A stretch of DNA of 64,000 bases, taken from assembly GCA_016718275.1 (NCBI GenBank), contig JADKEA010000022.1, forward strand, positions 1 to 64,000, in the 5' to 3' direction. The notes below the pieces were generated by a model. The model made no database searches and was not told the origin of the DNA. It saw only the letters and a program-made list of their open reading frames with translations. Numbering within the stretch: position 1 is the first letter of the stretch; each line of letters begins with the position of its first letter. Position numbers and translations under genes: made by a program. Source of the stretch: Candidatus Villigracilis affinis. GTDB taxonomy: Bacteria; Chloroflexota; Anaerolineae; Anaerolineales; Villigracilaceae. Below, one piece after another: positions 20,212-30,242 of this stretch.

Positions 20212-20563
20212 ATTAAAGGGATGAAGGAGGAATGATAAAGGATGAAGATGTATCCTATCCTTTTATATCTGCCCAACATCATATAAATTTGCGTTTATTG
20301 AATTCAAAAAGATTATAGCACAAATGGTCTGTTATCTTTTGTGATGTCGGGCTGGCAAAAAAGACCAAACTTCGAGAAAAAACTTACAATTCCTGTGGAT
20401 GGAGTTTTTTTAGTCCATGCTTTCAGATGCTCTCCACTTTCCCATAAGGCGGGAAGGCCATTTCTTTAAGGTACAATTGCGAGGTTTAACGCCGATTATC
20501 ATTACGTCTTTTATATTCCCGATTCACCCCAGGTCTTCAAAACGTTTTCCTGAGGAATCAACC

Positions 20564-21491
20564 TTGTTCGAAATACTTTTTCTTGCGCATCTGCCTCCGC
20601 GCCCTCTGCAAAACGCGGGCTTTCCGGGACAGATCGTTTCCCATAATGAATACCGTTTCCTTGTCGATTGCGGCGGGTACACAAAGGCAGATCCTGCAAT
20701 CGGCATCGGATTCAAACGCCTGACCCGTATTCTGCTGACCCACGGCCATCTCGATCACATTCTCGGACTGGGCGGTTTGCTTTCCACTTTTTTGCGCTGG
20801 GAAGCCATCGAAGAACTTGAGATCTACGGCGGTCACAGCACGCTCGAACGCGTGCGCACGCTTCTATTTGATGTGGTCCTGCGCGGCAATCAACCTCCCA
20901 TGCCGCTGGTTCTAAAAGAGATCAAACCTGGGGTCATTTTCGACGCCGAGGATTTTACCGTTACCGCATTTTCGGTCACTCACCGCGAGCCCGGATTGCC
21001 TTGGCTATATTTTCGAAGAGAAATCGCGGCGTCCCTTCCTTTCTCAAAAAGCGGATGAACTCGGCGTGCCATTCGGACCGGAACGCCGTGACTTGGTCGA
21101 TGGCAAGGAGATCACCCTCGCCGATGGCACACGCATCAAACCTGACGATGTGCTAGGGGCGTGGGAAAAGGGCAGTAAACTCGTCCTTGTGGGAGACGCC
21201 GGCCGAACAGACAACCTGCTCGAAGCCTGCAAGGATGCCGATACGCTTGTCATCGAATCCACATATCTGGATGAGGAAGCCGATATGGCAAAGCAATTCT
21301 CTCATCTCACCGCACGCATGGGTGCGGAACTCGCCAGAAAAGCGGGGGTTAAAGCTAATTCTTACTCATATTTCGCGCCGCTATCGTGAAAAGATGTGAT
21401 CGCCGAAGCGCAATCCATTTTTCCAAACACGGTGGTGGCCCGCGATTTTGACAATTATCAAATCAGGAAAGAAACAGACAATGGTAAATAA
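20564..21491 (+). CDS. rnz: Ribonuclease Z (frameshifted)
   Basis: Endonuclease trimming tRNA 3' ends; metallo-beta-lactamase fold. The zinc motif THGHLDHILGLGGLLS is intact near 20740, followed by VLRGNQPPMPLVL, FTVTAFSVTHR, KLVLVGDAGRTDNLLEAC, ADTLVIESTYLDEEADMAKQ, LILTHISRRY (across a frame change) and VVARDFDNYQI. Family-typical length of about 309 residues. I prefer TTG at 20564, preceded by TGAGGA, because the protein then begins LFEILFLG as expected; the longer frame from 20417 adds unrelated residues. The stop at 21489-21491 overlaps the pfkA start by 11 nt. Confidence 0.85.
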
Positions 21492-22452
21492 ATTTACAGT
21501 AGGGGTACTTACCCGGCGGCGATGCACCCGGTATGAACGCGGCCATCCGGGCTGTGGTGCGAACCGCATTAACCAACAACTTGCAAGTTATCGGTATTCA
21601 AAACGGATACGAAGGCTTGATCAACGGCGAGTTTCACCCGATGGATGCCCGCTCCGTGGGTGGGATCCTGCAGCGCGGCGGGACCATTTTGCTCACCAGC
21701 CGAAGCAAGCGTTTTCAGGAACCAGCAGGCCAGCGCGATGCCATTCGTAAAATGAATGAAGCGGGCATGGATGCGTTGATCGTGATCGGCGGCGAAGGGT
21801 CGATGAATGGCGCATATGCGCTCTCGCAAAAAGGCGTGAAAGTGATCGGCATCCCCGGCAGCATCGACAACGATATCTGGGGCACGAACATCGCCATCGG
21901 CACCGACACTGCCATGAATACCATCATGGAGGCTGTGGATAAACTACGCGACACGGCATCCTCCCACCAGCGCGCTTTTGTGATCGAAACCATGGGACGC
22001 AACAGCGGCTACCTTGCCGTCATGGCTGGGATCGTCTGCGGCGCAGAGATGGTGTTGATCCCTGAAGTGCCTGTGACCCGGTGAAGAAGTGGCCGCCGCC
22101 GTGGAAGACGCTTATCAACGCGGGAAAACTCACGCGATCATCATCAATGCCGAAGGTTCCGCCATCCGCACCACTGATCTGGTGGAAAAGATCGACACCC
22201 TCGACCTTGGCTTCAAAACACGTATGACCATCCTCGGTCATATTCAACGCGGCGGGTCCCCGACCGCTTATGACCGTTTGCTGGCGTCCCGCATGGGGTC
22301 AAAGCTGTTGAGGCGCTTGTGGAAGGTCAACATGGCGTGATGCCGGGCTGAAAGGCAAAGGCGTGGATTTTATTCCGCTGCTGGATGTGATCAGCAATAA
22401 GCGCAAGGTGAATATGGAGTATTATCACACGACCAAGGTGCTGGCGAGATAG
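21481..22452 (+). CDS. pfkA: 6-phosphofructokinase (frameshifted)
   Basis: Committed step of glycolysis. MVNKFTVGVLT is followed, after one extra C near 21512, by GGDAPGMNAAIRAVVRTAL. Then come VGGILQRGGTILLTSRS, IVIGGEGSMNGAYAL, VIGIPGSIDNDIWGTN, IGTDTAMNTIMEAVDKL, IETMGRNSGYLAVMAGIVCG, ILGHIQRGGSPTAYDRLLAS and the end KVNMEYYHTTKVLAR. The motif GGEGS in place of GGDGS is a variant of the ATP-binding site; phosphate donor preference cannot be stated safely. About 323 residues. A strong terminator follows. Confidence 0.9.
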
Positions 22453-22470
22453 GCGAAATTCGAAGGATGA

Positions 22471-22505
22471 AAAAGGCCGTTGAGAATAATTCTCAACGGC
22501 CTTTT
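22471..22505. terminator. Bidirectional terminator between pfkA and the repeat-protein gene
   Basis: A perfect 15-bp stem (22471-22485 with 22491-22505) with A-run before and T-run after serves both convergent genes. It lies inside the long minus-strand reading frame that runs to 22327, so that frame overruns its real stop through an indel. Confidence 0.9.
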
Positions 22506-22523
22506 CTTTAATTCTTTCTTCAA

Positions 22524-23886
22524 TTAGCGGCTGCCCAGCACTTCTTCCACTCCCGTGCAGGCGCATATCGAGCAGTTGATTGAGGGTGAGGTGATCACCA
22601 TATTTCTGTCTCATTTCGCGGATGAAGCGCGGTGTGACGTGGTGAATGCTCAACTCAACCAACTCATCGGCGGGCAGGTTGCTGAAACCCATTTCGCGCA
22701 GCTCACGCACGAACTTTGGAGTGACGTTGTGGATGCGCATCTCGACCAGTTCCTCCGTATCCACATCTTTCAAACCCGCTTCCTTCATTTCAGCAATATA
22801 GCGCGCGGTAACGTTGTGAATGCCCAGTTCGACCACATCGTCCACATCGAAACCTGTCATGCCGAAATCGCGCAGGGCTTTCATGAATTCGGGGTCGATG
22901 TTGTGGATGCTTAATTGAACGAGATCATCCGTATCCAGATTCTTTAATCCAAATTCGCGCATCTGCGCAATGAATTCGGGCGAGACACCATGTGTGCCCA
23001 ACTCGACGAGGTCATCGATATCCAGGTCTTTGATCCCGAGCGTTTGCAGCTCTGCGATGAATTCAGGTGAGATATCGTGACTACCCAACTCCACGAGATC
23101 ATCCACGTCGAAATTCTTGAAGCCCATTTTCTTCAACTCGGCGATGTATTTTGGGGAAATGTCATGATTGCTAAGTTCGATCAGGTCATCCACGTCGAAA
23201 TCTTTCAGTCCCATGGCGCGTAATTCGGCAACATATTTTGCGGAAACGTCGTGATTGTTCAATTCGATGAGTTCGTCCACATCGAGGTCTTTTAATCCCA
23301 GTTCGCGCATCTCGGCAATGTATTTGGCGGAGACGTCGTGATTGCTAAGCTCAACCAGTTCGTCCACATCCAGATCCTTCAAGCCGACTTCGCGTAATTC
23401 GGAAACGTATTTTGCAGAAACATCGTGCAGGCTTAGTTCAACCAGTTCATCGATATCGAGATCTTCAATGCCCATATCACGCAATTCGCGGACGTAACGC
23501 GGGGTGATATCGTGAATACGCAGGTTGACCCACTCGCCAAGGCCGTCTGGTTCGATGCCGAGGGCAAGCATTTCGTTGATGTATTCTGCGGTAAGACTGT
23601 GTTCGTGCATTTCCTGAACATCGCTCAGGGTGACGTGGTCAATGCCTGCGGTTTTGAGCGCGGCGACCAATTCAGTGGAGGCACGCTGTCCACGCGGAGA
23701 TTGGGGAGATTCAGGCCGAAGGGGAGGGAATGGCGCTTGAGGTGGAACAGGCGTCGGGTTGTCTGATTCGGCCGAAGGCTCATCCACTTCCTCCAATGCT
23801 CTGAAAAGTTCCTCGCCTTCTGCGGCGGTGATCTTGCCTTCCGAGATCATGTCTAAAATCATCAGTCGTTCTTTGGTTCCATTCAT
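22524..23886 (-). CDS. SHOCT-like N-terminus plus about thirteen 29-residue helical repeats
   Basis: About 454 residues. The N-terminus MNGTKERLMILDMISEGKIT and AAEGEELFRALEEV resembles the short SHOCT-like helix pair found at the ends of bacterial regulators. A Pro-rich linker follows (residues about 38-65). The rest is a tandem array of 29-residue units, consensus xxKYVAELRxMGLKDLD then VDELVELxxHDV, each two amphipathic acidic helices; His of the HD/HN step recurs in nearly every unit. No catalytic motif is seen, so a binding scaffold is likely. The uninterrupted frame runs on to 22327 through a terminator; an extra base near 22555 explains this, and the real end is probably TAA at 22524. 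Coupled to the DUF2089 gene by a 4-nt overlap. Confidence 0.75.
22545..23680 (-). repeat. 87-bp coding tandem repeats (about 13 units)
   Basis: DNA-level counterpart of the 29-residue protein units. Neighbouring central units are most alike and outer ones diverge, as expected if the array grew from the middle by unequal exchange. Not a CRISPR: there are no spacers and the unit is coding. Confidence 0.8.
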
Positions 23887-24270
23887 GATGGGTCTCCTTT
23901 AATTTGAGCGAGCAATTTGGTGGCTTCCTGCACGTTGATCTCGCCGCGACTCAGACGCGCAAGGATCTCCTGCCGCCGCGTGGAAAGGTCATCCTCTTTG
24001 GGTGATTCCTCGAAACCCATTTCGGTGATGACTTCATCCAATTGTCGGCGGATGGCCCAATAAGATCTCCCGTTTCGCGTTCCATCTCTTTGACATTGCC
24101 GCGATTGCGCACGAATACCTCTAAAAAAACGCAGGCTGTCTGGTGAGAGACGGAAAAATGGCGAAAGTTCGAATTTGCCCACCACGCCCGGTGCCGCACG
24201 AGGTGCAGTTGAGTTGCGTGACGACCAGTGGGGATGAGCAGCTTGGGCAGGACTGGGGGATTAATGGCAT
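23883..24270 (-). CDS. DUF2089-family zinc-ribbon/HTH protein, putative transcription regulator (frameshifted)
   Basis: The composite begins MPLIPQSCPSCSSPLVVTQL and NCTSCGT, a four-Cys zinc ribbon, then GKFELSPFFRLSPDSLRFF, EVFVRNRGNVKEMERETG and RSYWAIRRQLDEVITEMGF, a helix-turn-helix-like segment typical of DUF2089. It ends with a SHOCT-like helix pair (LARLSRGEINVQEATKLLAQ). About 128 residues. CAGGAG lies upstream of the ATG at 24270. The stop overlaps the next ATG (23883-23886). The HTH and the palindromes in its promoter suggest autoregulation; that is inference. Confidence 0.75.
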
Positions 24271-24289
24271 ACGGTTAACTCCTGACGCC

Positions 24290-24318
24290 ATATTAGCAAA
24301 TATTTTGCATTAAGTCAA
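24290..24318 (-). promoter_or_regulatory. Promoter of the DUF2089/repeat-protein operon with palindromic operator candidates
   Basis: On the minus strand, TTGACT (24313-24318), 17 nt, TAATAT (24290-24295). The spacer holds the inverted repeat GCAAATATTTTGC (24296-24308). A related perfect palindrome, CAAAATATTTTG, lies upstream at 24335-24346. The surrounding 24270-24598 interval (328 bp, AT-rich) otherwise holds only the divergent promoter at 24440-24468 and no gene. Confidence 0.65.
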
Positions 24319-24439
24319 TAGTTTTGATGAAATACAAAATATTTTGGTTTTTCGAAAATTTATTTGGTTTACAAGTGAAAAACAGGGTTTTGACTAGAAA
24401 TACGCTAAAACGAACAAGCGATCGAGAAAAAGAGCCTTG

Positions 24440-24468
24440 TTGCTGAATTTGGAGTAAATCCGTATAAT
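24440..24468 (+). promoter_or_regulatory. Promoter of the ParB-USP gene
   Basis: TTGCTG (24440-24445), 17-nt spacer, TATAAT (24463-24468). Transcription from about 24475 would give a leader of roughly 120 nt ending in GGAGGAG before the ATG at 24598, unusually long for this window. Confidence 0.65.
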
Positions 24469-24597
24469 CATCAATGGACTAAAATCATTTCGGAAGATGA
24501 CTGTACACAAGTAGAAAAAAAAATTTTCAAGCACTGATAAGCGCATCCCTTTTCCAAGCCATCTGATGCCAGCATTTTATTTTTATTGGAGGAGTAG

Positions 24598-26273
24598 ATG
24601 TTTCCTGATCAATATAATTTTCAATTAGCGATCAACGACTTCCAATCTGCGCGCCTCAAGGCAGGCATACAGGAAGTCCTCGCACGTATCACGGGGAAAT
24701 CAACCCAACTTCTTTCGTACGAGGAAGTGGCCGAAAAACTAAAACTGCGGTCACGCACCGAGCGCGGCATACAACATATTCCGCTGAATGCGATCGTCGG
24801 GAGCGTGGGGCGTTACACCGATTTCACGCGCACATTTTTGCCGCGCAGCGACAAAGACCGGGAACGCTGGTCACGTGTCAAAGCCGCATTCGTGGGAAGC
24901 AACGCAAGCCTGCCGCCGATCGAAGCTTACAAAGTCGGCGAAGCCTATTTTGTAGTGGACGGAAACCATCGCGTATCGATCGCGCGGCGGGAGGGATTAT
25001 TATCCATTGAAGGGCGCGTGATCGAATTCAAAACAGACATTCCGCTCACCCCAACGTGCAGCCTGATGATTTGATCATCAAGGCGGAATACGCGGAATTT
25101 CTCGATACGACCCGCATCCACGAATCGCGGCCCAATGTAGATCTAAGTGTCACCTCCTGCTGTCAATATGAAAAATTGATGGAACAGATTCAAATCTGCC
25201 AATATGTTATGCAGGAGGAACGCAGACAGGAAATCCCGATTCGGGACGCCGCCGCAAACTGGTACGACACGATCTACATTCCCCTCGCTGAAGCCATCCG
25301 CGACCGTGGACTATTACGTTGGTTCCCAAACCGCACCATCACCGATCTGTTCTTGTGGATCTCGGAAAACCGCGCCGCACTTGAAAAAGAACTGGGTTGG
25401 GAGATCCAATCTGATATCGCCGCAACAGATTTGATTCTGGAAGAGAGCGCCAAGTCTGAGCCTGGGAGTTGGCGCAAAGCGCATATGGTCGCCCGCTACA
25501 CCGACCATCTTTTCACAGACCTTCTTGTCCCACTGAGCGGATTCAAAGAAAGCTGGGACGCGCTTGATCAGGCGCTCATCATCGCAAAACACGAGAATGC
25601 CAAACTGCATGGCCTGCACATTGTTGAAACAATAGACGATGCACACAGTTCAGATTCGCTGGGAGTAAAAGCGCGTTTCGACCAAACGTGTGCAGAAGCA
25701 GGCGTGGAAGGAAACCTTGCCATTGACGTTGGCGACATCACCACCAGGATCTGTGAACGCGCCGTATTGACCGACCTCATCGTTGTAAAGATCACCAACC
25801 CGCCAACCGCTGGGATATCTGCATTGCAATCCCCATTCCGAAAGATCATTGAAAAATCATCTCGTCCCCTGTTAACCGTCCCTGAGGAGGCACGTCCCTT
25901 CAAACGCGCCCTGTTGGCATTTGACGGAAGCGACCGCGCAAAGGAAGCCCTGTTCGTAGCGACCTATCTCGCAGAAATGTGGAAGACCGAGCTGGTTGTT
26001 TTCACCGCGCTTGACTCACCTCAATTAAATGCAGATGCGCAGGATCACGTCCGCCGCTATCTCGACCTTCACGAAGTGGAAGCTGAATACATAGTCAGCG
26101 ATCGCGGAGCAACGGAACACTTAAAACAGACCGCGGACGAAAATAATATTGATCTGGTGTTAATGGGTGGCTACGGCGGTTCCAAATTGCAACAAGTATT
26201 CATCGGCAGCGCGTTGGATTACATGCTGCGGAATCCAATATTCCTATCTTTATTGCCGGTAAAAGACAGTTAG
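24598..26273 (+). CDS. ParB-like nuclease-domain and universal stress protein fusion (one frameshift)
   Basis: About 558 residues. The N-terminal domain (residues about 35-160) has a ParB/sulfiredoxin-like core: HIPLNAIVGSVGRYTDFTR, then EAYFVVDGNHRVSIARREG. One missing A near 25050 breaks the frame before QPDDLIIKAEYAEFLDTT. A helical middle region (residues about 190-280) leads to two UspA-like domains (about 290-420 and 425-557): LLVPLSGFKESWDALDQAL, LTDLIVVKITNPP, then FKRALLAFDGSDRAKEALFV and IDLVLMGGYGGSKLQQVFIG. It may be a nucleotide-sensing regulator. GGAGGAG precedes the ATG. Convergent with the PBP gene, 7 nt apart. Confidence 0.75.
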
Positions 26274-26280
26274 CCAACAG

Positions 26281-28800
26281 CTATTTGATCGTCACCTGGA
26301 TTACCGCTGTATCCACGATTTGATCTGTCCGCACTACCAACAATTGCACGGCATACAAACCGCTCAATCCGCTGGTATCCCATTCAGCGAGTACAGCATT
26401 TTCAACGGGAGCAATGACATCGCCGCCCACCTGGATCCATTCCTGCGGATTCAAGCCCTTCCCCACTTGCACACGATAGTATTGAAAATTCTCACCCGCA
26501 GCCGTGCCGACGATCTTCACGACTCCGCCGACCTCTGCGAACAATTTCGGCTCCGTGATATTCGCAAACGGATTCACAGGCGGCGCTTGAATGGCATCAT
26601 AGGAGGCTGGCGGAATATCCAGTCCGGCGCTCAAGGCCCAATCCCGAGCAGATTCGGGAACCAGCATGTAAATGCGAGTCTCGATCAATTCGGGTGGCGT
26701 GAACACTGTGGCAAGCAAACCCGTCTCACGATTGATCCCAAACTCACGATATAAATTATCCGCCTGTATCGGCTCACTGCCGTTCAGAAAAACCTCACTC
26801 ACCAAACTCGGACATTCTTGAGTAGGCAGCATTCCAGATGGATCACACACCGTAATGGTGGATACATCTTGGGGTACAGTCCATCCATCGGCAGGCGCAT
26901 CGCCGGAAGCGGTTTGCATTAACGCGCTCCACAATGCGGCGGGGAATCGCGGCGTAACTGTTTCATTCGCATCGCGGCCGCGCACACCCGTCCATGTCAC
27001 AACCACATGCGCGGGCGTATAACCGACCACCCATGCATCGAGCCCATCTGTGGTTTGACCAACCTTCACACCTGCAGGTCTGCCGATCTCCAGCACATTG
27101 GGCCGCCCCAGCGAAGGCCAGCGCGCGGTTTCATCGCTCAGCACATGCGTCATCAAATACGCAAGCGCAGGAGTCAACACGGGTTTCGCCTGCGGCAGAG
27201 ACCAATCCAACAGCATTGAACGATCCACACCTTCCACACGCAGCACGGTTGTCGGCAGAAACTCATCGTCCATGTTCTGGCCGAAATAAATGCCCTGCTT
27301 TCCAAACACACCGTAAGCGCCCGCAAGCTGCAACATCGTCACCTGCTCGTTCGGCTCAACACCAAACGACGAGGCAATGCTGGTTACATTTTCGATTCCC
27401 ATTTGCGCCTTCAACGCTTCCACGGGAATTTGATAATCATTCGCCAGCGCAATTCGCAGCCGCACAGGCCCGTGATATTCGCCGTCAAAATTTTGAACGA
27501 TGCCTTCGCCGGGGATATCCCACGTCAACGTGGCTGGACTCAACCCGCGGGTGAATCCTGTCAAATAAACGAACGCATCCAAACTGGACCCTGGCCTGTG
27601 TGCGGTCACGAGCGGTGTTTCCTCACCTTGAACAGTTTCACCAACCACCGCCAACACCTGACCATGATTCCGGGTCGAGGATCAACGCGCTCGCAGAAGA
27701 ATCGGTCAACGTAACGGCAGGCGGCAGCGACGGCAGGAATCGCGCAGAGTCGCATTTTTCGTTTGGCTCGGCAAGACCAGCCATGCGTGCCGCATACACT
27801 TCAGTGACACAAACCGCCTGCTTTTGAAGATCGAAATCCAACGTGGTAATAATGTTGATCCCGCCGCGTTCAATGCGGTCACGCGGCAGTTGCGAATCCA
27901 GCTGGGCGAGGACCATGTTGACGAAAGCCGGAGCAGGCTCGGGCTGAGTCTGAGGCGCGGACTGGATCTCGGGAGTCTCTGCCAGGGCCAGTTCAGTCGC
28001 TTCATCGCTGACAATTCCAAGCCCGTTCAAAACATAAAGCACTTCACGTCCGCGCTGTAACGCCACCTGCGGAGCATCCATCGGATTGAGCGCAGGCGTT
28101 TCACTCGCCGCCGCAAGGATCGCAGATTCGGCCAGCGTAAGCTGTTCAACGGCTTTGCCAAAATACAACTGCGACGCGGCTTCGACACCGTAGGCATAAT
28201 TGCCAAAGTGTGCGCTGTTGAGATACCACTCCATCACCTGCGTGCGGCCAAACTGCGCAGTGATCTGCGCCGCAAGAATCCGCTCTCGGACAGCGCGCCG
28301 CAGCGACGGCGGTTCGTTGTAAATAACCAGCCCGCCGATCAGTTTTTGCGCAATGGTCGGATGCACATTCGCATCGTCCAAGCCTTGAAGGGAATATCCC
28401 GAATGTTTACGAAATTGCGGGTCCTGCACGGCGATGACGGCATCGATTAAATTGGCGGGAATATGCTGGGGATTTTGTTCATTGACAGGAATATAACGCC
28501 GCTGTGCATCGATCGGCGCAAAAGTAAAAAGAGTCTGCGTGCCTGTGCGGTCATAGATGCGCGAAGGTTCAAGCAAAAGACCATCAGGCGGGTTAAGCAA
28601 ACGCGGAAGAATTTCAACAGAAGGAAGCTCGCGCGTGACATCGGCATAGACAAACGCGCCGAGAATGATGAACACGGCCAGCAAAAGTGAGAAAACAATC
28701 CCCCCGCTGAGAATCGCGCCGCGCGCGTTATTCGCCTGTTTGTTTTGCTTTTGCAGTCTGCGCTCACGCCGCGCACGAAGGACGGGAATATATTTTGCAT
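26281..28800 (-). CDS. Class A penicillin-binding protein homologue with all catalytic motifs degenerate
   Basis: About 840 residues: a basic start, one membrane helix (LLLAVFIILGAFVYADV), a GT51 domain (about 70-270), a transpeptidase domain (about 330-680) and a C-terminal Fn3-like domain. The fold-level sequence is well preserved (AVQDPQFRKHSGYS; WYLNSAHFGNYAYGVEAASQ; VGYTPAHVVVTWTG). The GT51 EDxxF glutamate is Gln (28424-28426). The transpeptidase SxxK is SSLD (27577-27588), SxN is DYQ (27430-27438) and KTG is KVG (27058-27066). The frame breaks only near 27655 (one extra base) and just after the start (one missing A). TAAAAT at 28807-28812 sits six bases before the ATG. It is probably a non-enzymatic scaffold. 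Confidence 0.85.
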
Positions 28801-28814
28801 ACCCCTATTTTAGC

Positions 28815-28841
28815 GTAGGTCACGCTTGAAGCGTGACCTAC
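28815..28841. terminator. Hairpin between the zinc-ribbon gene and the PBP gene
   Basis: Perfect 13-bp arms (GTAGGTCACGCTT, 28815-28827, with 28829-28841) and a 1-nt loop. It lies 25 nt after the stop at 28866 and ends beside the -10 box of the PBP gene. No T-run follows on the minus strand, so it may instead be a dispersed palindromic element. Confidence 0.5.
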
Positions 28842-28865
28842 ATTTTATTTAACAAACATCCACCA

Positions 28866-30194
28866 TCAATCATCCAACAGATCCGCGAGGAAACCCAACA
28901 GCCCGCCCTTTTCATCTTCCTCTTCAACCTTTTCTGCCAAATCGCTATGTACTACCCCGTTCTGGCCGTTGATCAGCACCAGATGTTCGCGCCCATTGAA
29001 CGGCAATTCCGTCATCCACACCGGGAGCAGGTTGAGTTTAAAAGATTCAACCAAAAGATTTGCAGAAGACGTACGGATGATATTCGCATGGTTGGTCATG
29101 CTTGGAAGATTGCGTTTGAATTTCGCAAGCACGCGGCTGCGCGCATCCAGTGAAGCGTCAGCCATGGGCACGTCGTAAATTTCGGCGGGCCAATCCACAA
29201 GAAAGCGCGGATCATACGGCTGGATGGATTTCATATCGAAAGTGGGAATCATCTTCAAAAAGACCGCCGACGGCTTTTTTGAAGCGGGCAAGGGCAGGTC
29301 ATCTTCCATGATCGGGTAGTCGCTTGTAATGCGGACAGGCTCCATTTCGCCAAGCTGCAGTCCGCGTTTCCTGTTTCGCCTATTCACGTCTTCCATTTCG
29401 TAGGTGTATTCGATCGAACCGCCAATATCGAAGGTCCACAACGGCAGGTACAACCCGCGCGGAAGCTCCACCTGCTTTTCAGGTTTGATCTGATTTCCCT
29501 CCACCCAATTGATAAGCAATTTAACGGCCTGCTTCTGGTTGAATGCATGCGGAATGATCCCATCGGGCGCAAGCAGGTCTTTTGTCTTTTCAAGGCTCAC
29601 CACATGCGGCGAATTGCAATAGGCACACGAAACAGAAATTTGTTTCGGCGGCAGGATGAACTCCGCGCCGCAGCCATTGCAACGGAAGACCTGTTCCTGC
29701 AAGGGTTTTCCGTGTCCGCGCGCGGTGGCCATCGCCACGATGAAATCCTTTTCGTTGGCAGTCCCTGAGTCGAGCGTTTGATTGCGCGTACAATATTCAC
29801 AGACCAATCCATGCCCATCGGGAGAAAAAGACATCCGTCCGCCGCACTTGGGACACATGAAACGCTGTGCATCTGATTCGCGCATTCCCACAGGCTCGGC
29901 TGGCAATTGATCAGGGTTGATGACTTCATTGGCTTTGAGCTTCCCATCCAAAATCGCCAGCGAACGCCGTGCACGCGCATGATGCATTTCATGAGCAAGG
30001 CAATTCTCCAATGCCTTGCGTTTTTCGGCGGGATCATCCACAACCTCGCTCATCCAATACCAGGCCTCAGCCAACACATCAAAAGAAGATGACATGTAAA
30101 TGGCGCGGTCCAAATAACGGCGGGCCGAATCCTTGCCGCCCGTTTTCGCCTCGATAATTCCCGTACGGAGAAGTTCCTTGCCGTAATCGTCCAT
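28866..30194 (-). CDS. TPR-like and multi-zinc-ribbon protein
   Basis: An intact 442-residue protein. The N-terminal 100 residues are helical and TPR-like (ARRYLDRAIYMSSSFDVLAE; RKALENCLAHEMHHARARRS). Then come two four-Cys ribbons: CPKCGGRM...CEYC (about 115-135) and CNGCGAEF...CAYC (about 170-195). The C-terminal 240 residues form a beta-rich domain with repeated acidic patches, ending LGFLADLLDD. It has no membrane segment. Zinc-ribbon proteins of this layout often handle nucleic acid or act as assembly factors; I cannot name a function. It lies immediately downstream of folP on the same strand, 33 nt apart. Confidence 0.7.
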   Translation of the reverse strand: MDDYGKELLRTGIIEAKTGGKDSARRYLDRAIYMSSSFDVLAEAWYWMSEVVDDPAEKRKALENCLAHEMHHARARRSLAILDGKLKANEVINPDQLPAEPVGMRESDAQRFMCPKCGGRMSFSPDGHGLVCEYCTRNQTLDSGTANEKDFIVAMATARGHGKPLQEQVFRCNGCGAEFILPPKQISVSCAYCNSPHVVSLEKTKDLLAPDGIIPHAFNQKQAVKLLINWVEGNQIKPEKQVELPRGLYLPLWTFDIGGSIEYTYEMEDVNRRNRKRGLQLGEMEPVRITSDYPIMEDDLPLPASKKPSAVFLKMIPTFDMKSIQPYDPRFLVDWPAEIYDVPMADASLDARSRVLAKFKRNLPSMTNHANIIRTSSANLLVESFKLNLLPVWMTELPFNGREHLVLINGQNGVVHSDLAEKVEEEDEKGGLLGFLADLLDD

Positions 30195-30208
30195 GTTTTT
30201 TAACCGCA

Positions 30209-30242
30209 GATGAACATGGATAAAAGTTTATCCGCGTTCATC
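30209..30242. repeat. Imperfect palindromic element overlapping the folP 3' end
   Basis: Arms GATGAACATGGATAAA (30209-30224) and TTTATCCGCGTTCATC (30227-30242) pair except for two bases. The element encodes the last folP codons and its stop. GATGAACGCGGATAAA-type motifs recur as dispersed repeats in many genomes (from memory). Confidence 0.5.

Noticed and set aside
22327..22523. C-terminal 65 residues of the repeat-protein reading frame
   Set aside because: This part reads antisense through a perfect bidirectional terminator and the pfkA 3' end; a one-base shift near 22555 yields a natural stop at 22524.
22545..23680. Regular repeats that could suggest a CRISPR array
   Set aside because: The 87-bp periodicity is a coding repeat of 29 residues in one open frame, with no spacers and gradual divergence between units.
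27058..28426. Idea that the lost PBP motifs are only sequencing errors
   Set aside because: Each change affects whole codons within long uninterrupted frame and the four motifs are altered independently; indels, the error type seen here, cannot produce this pattern.
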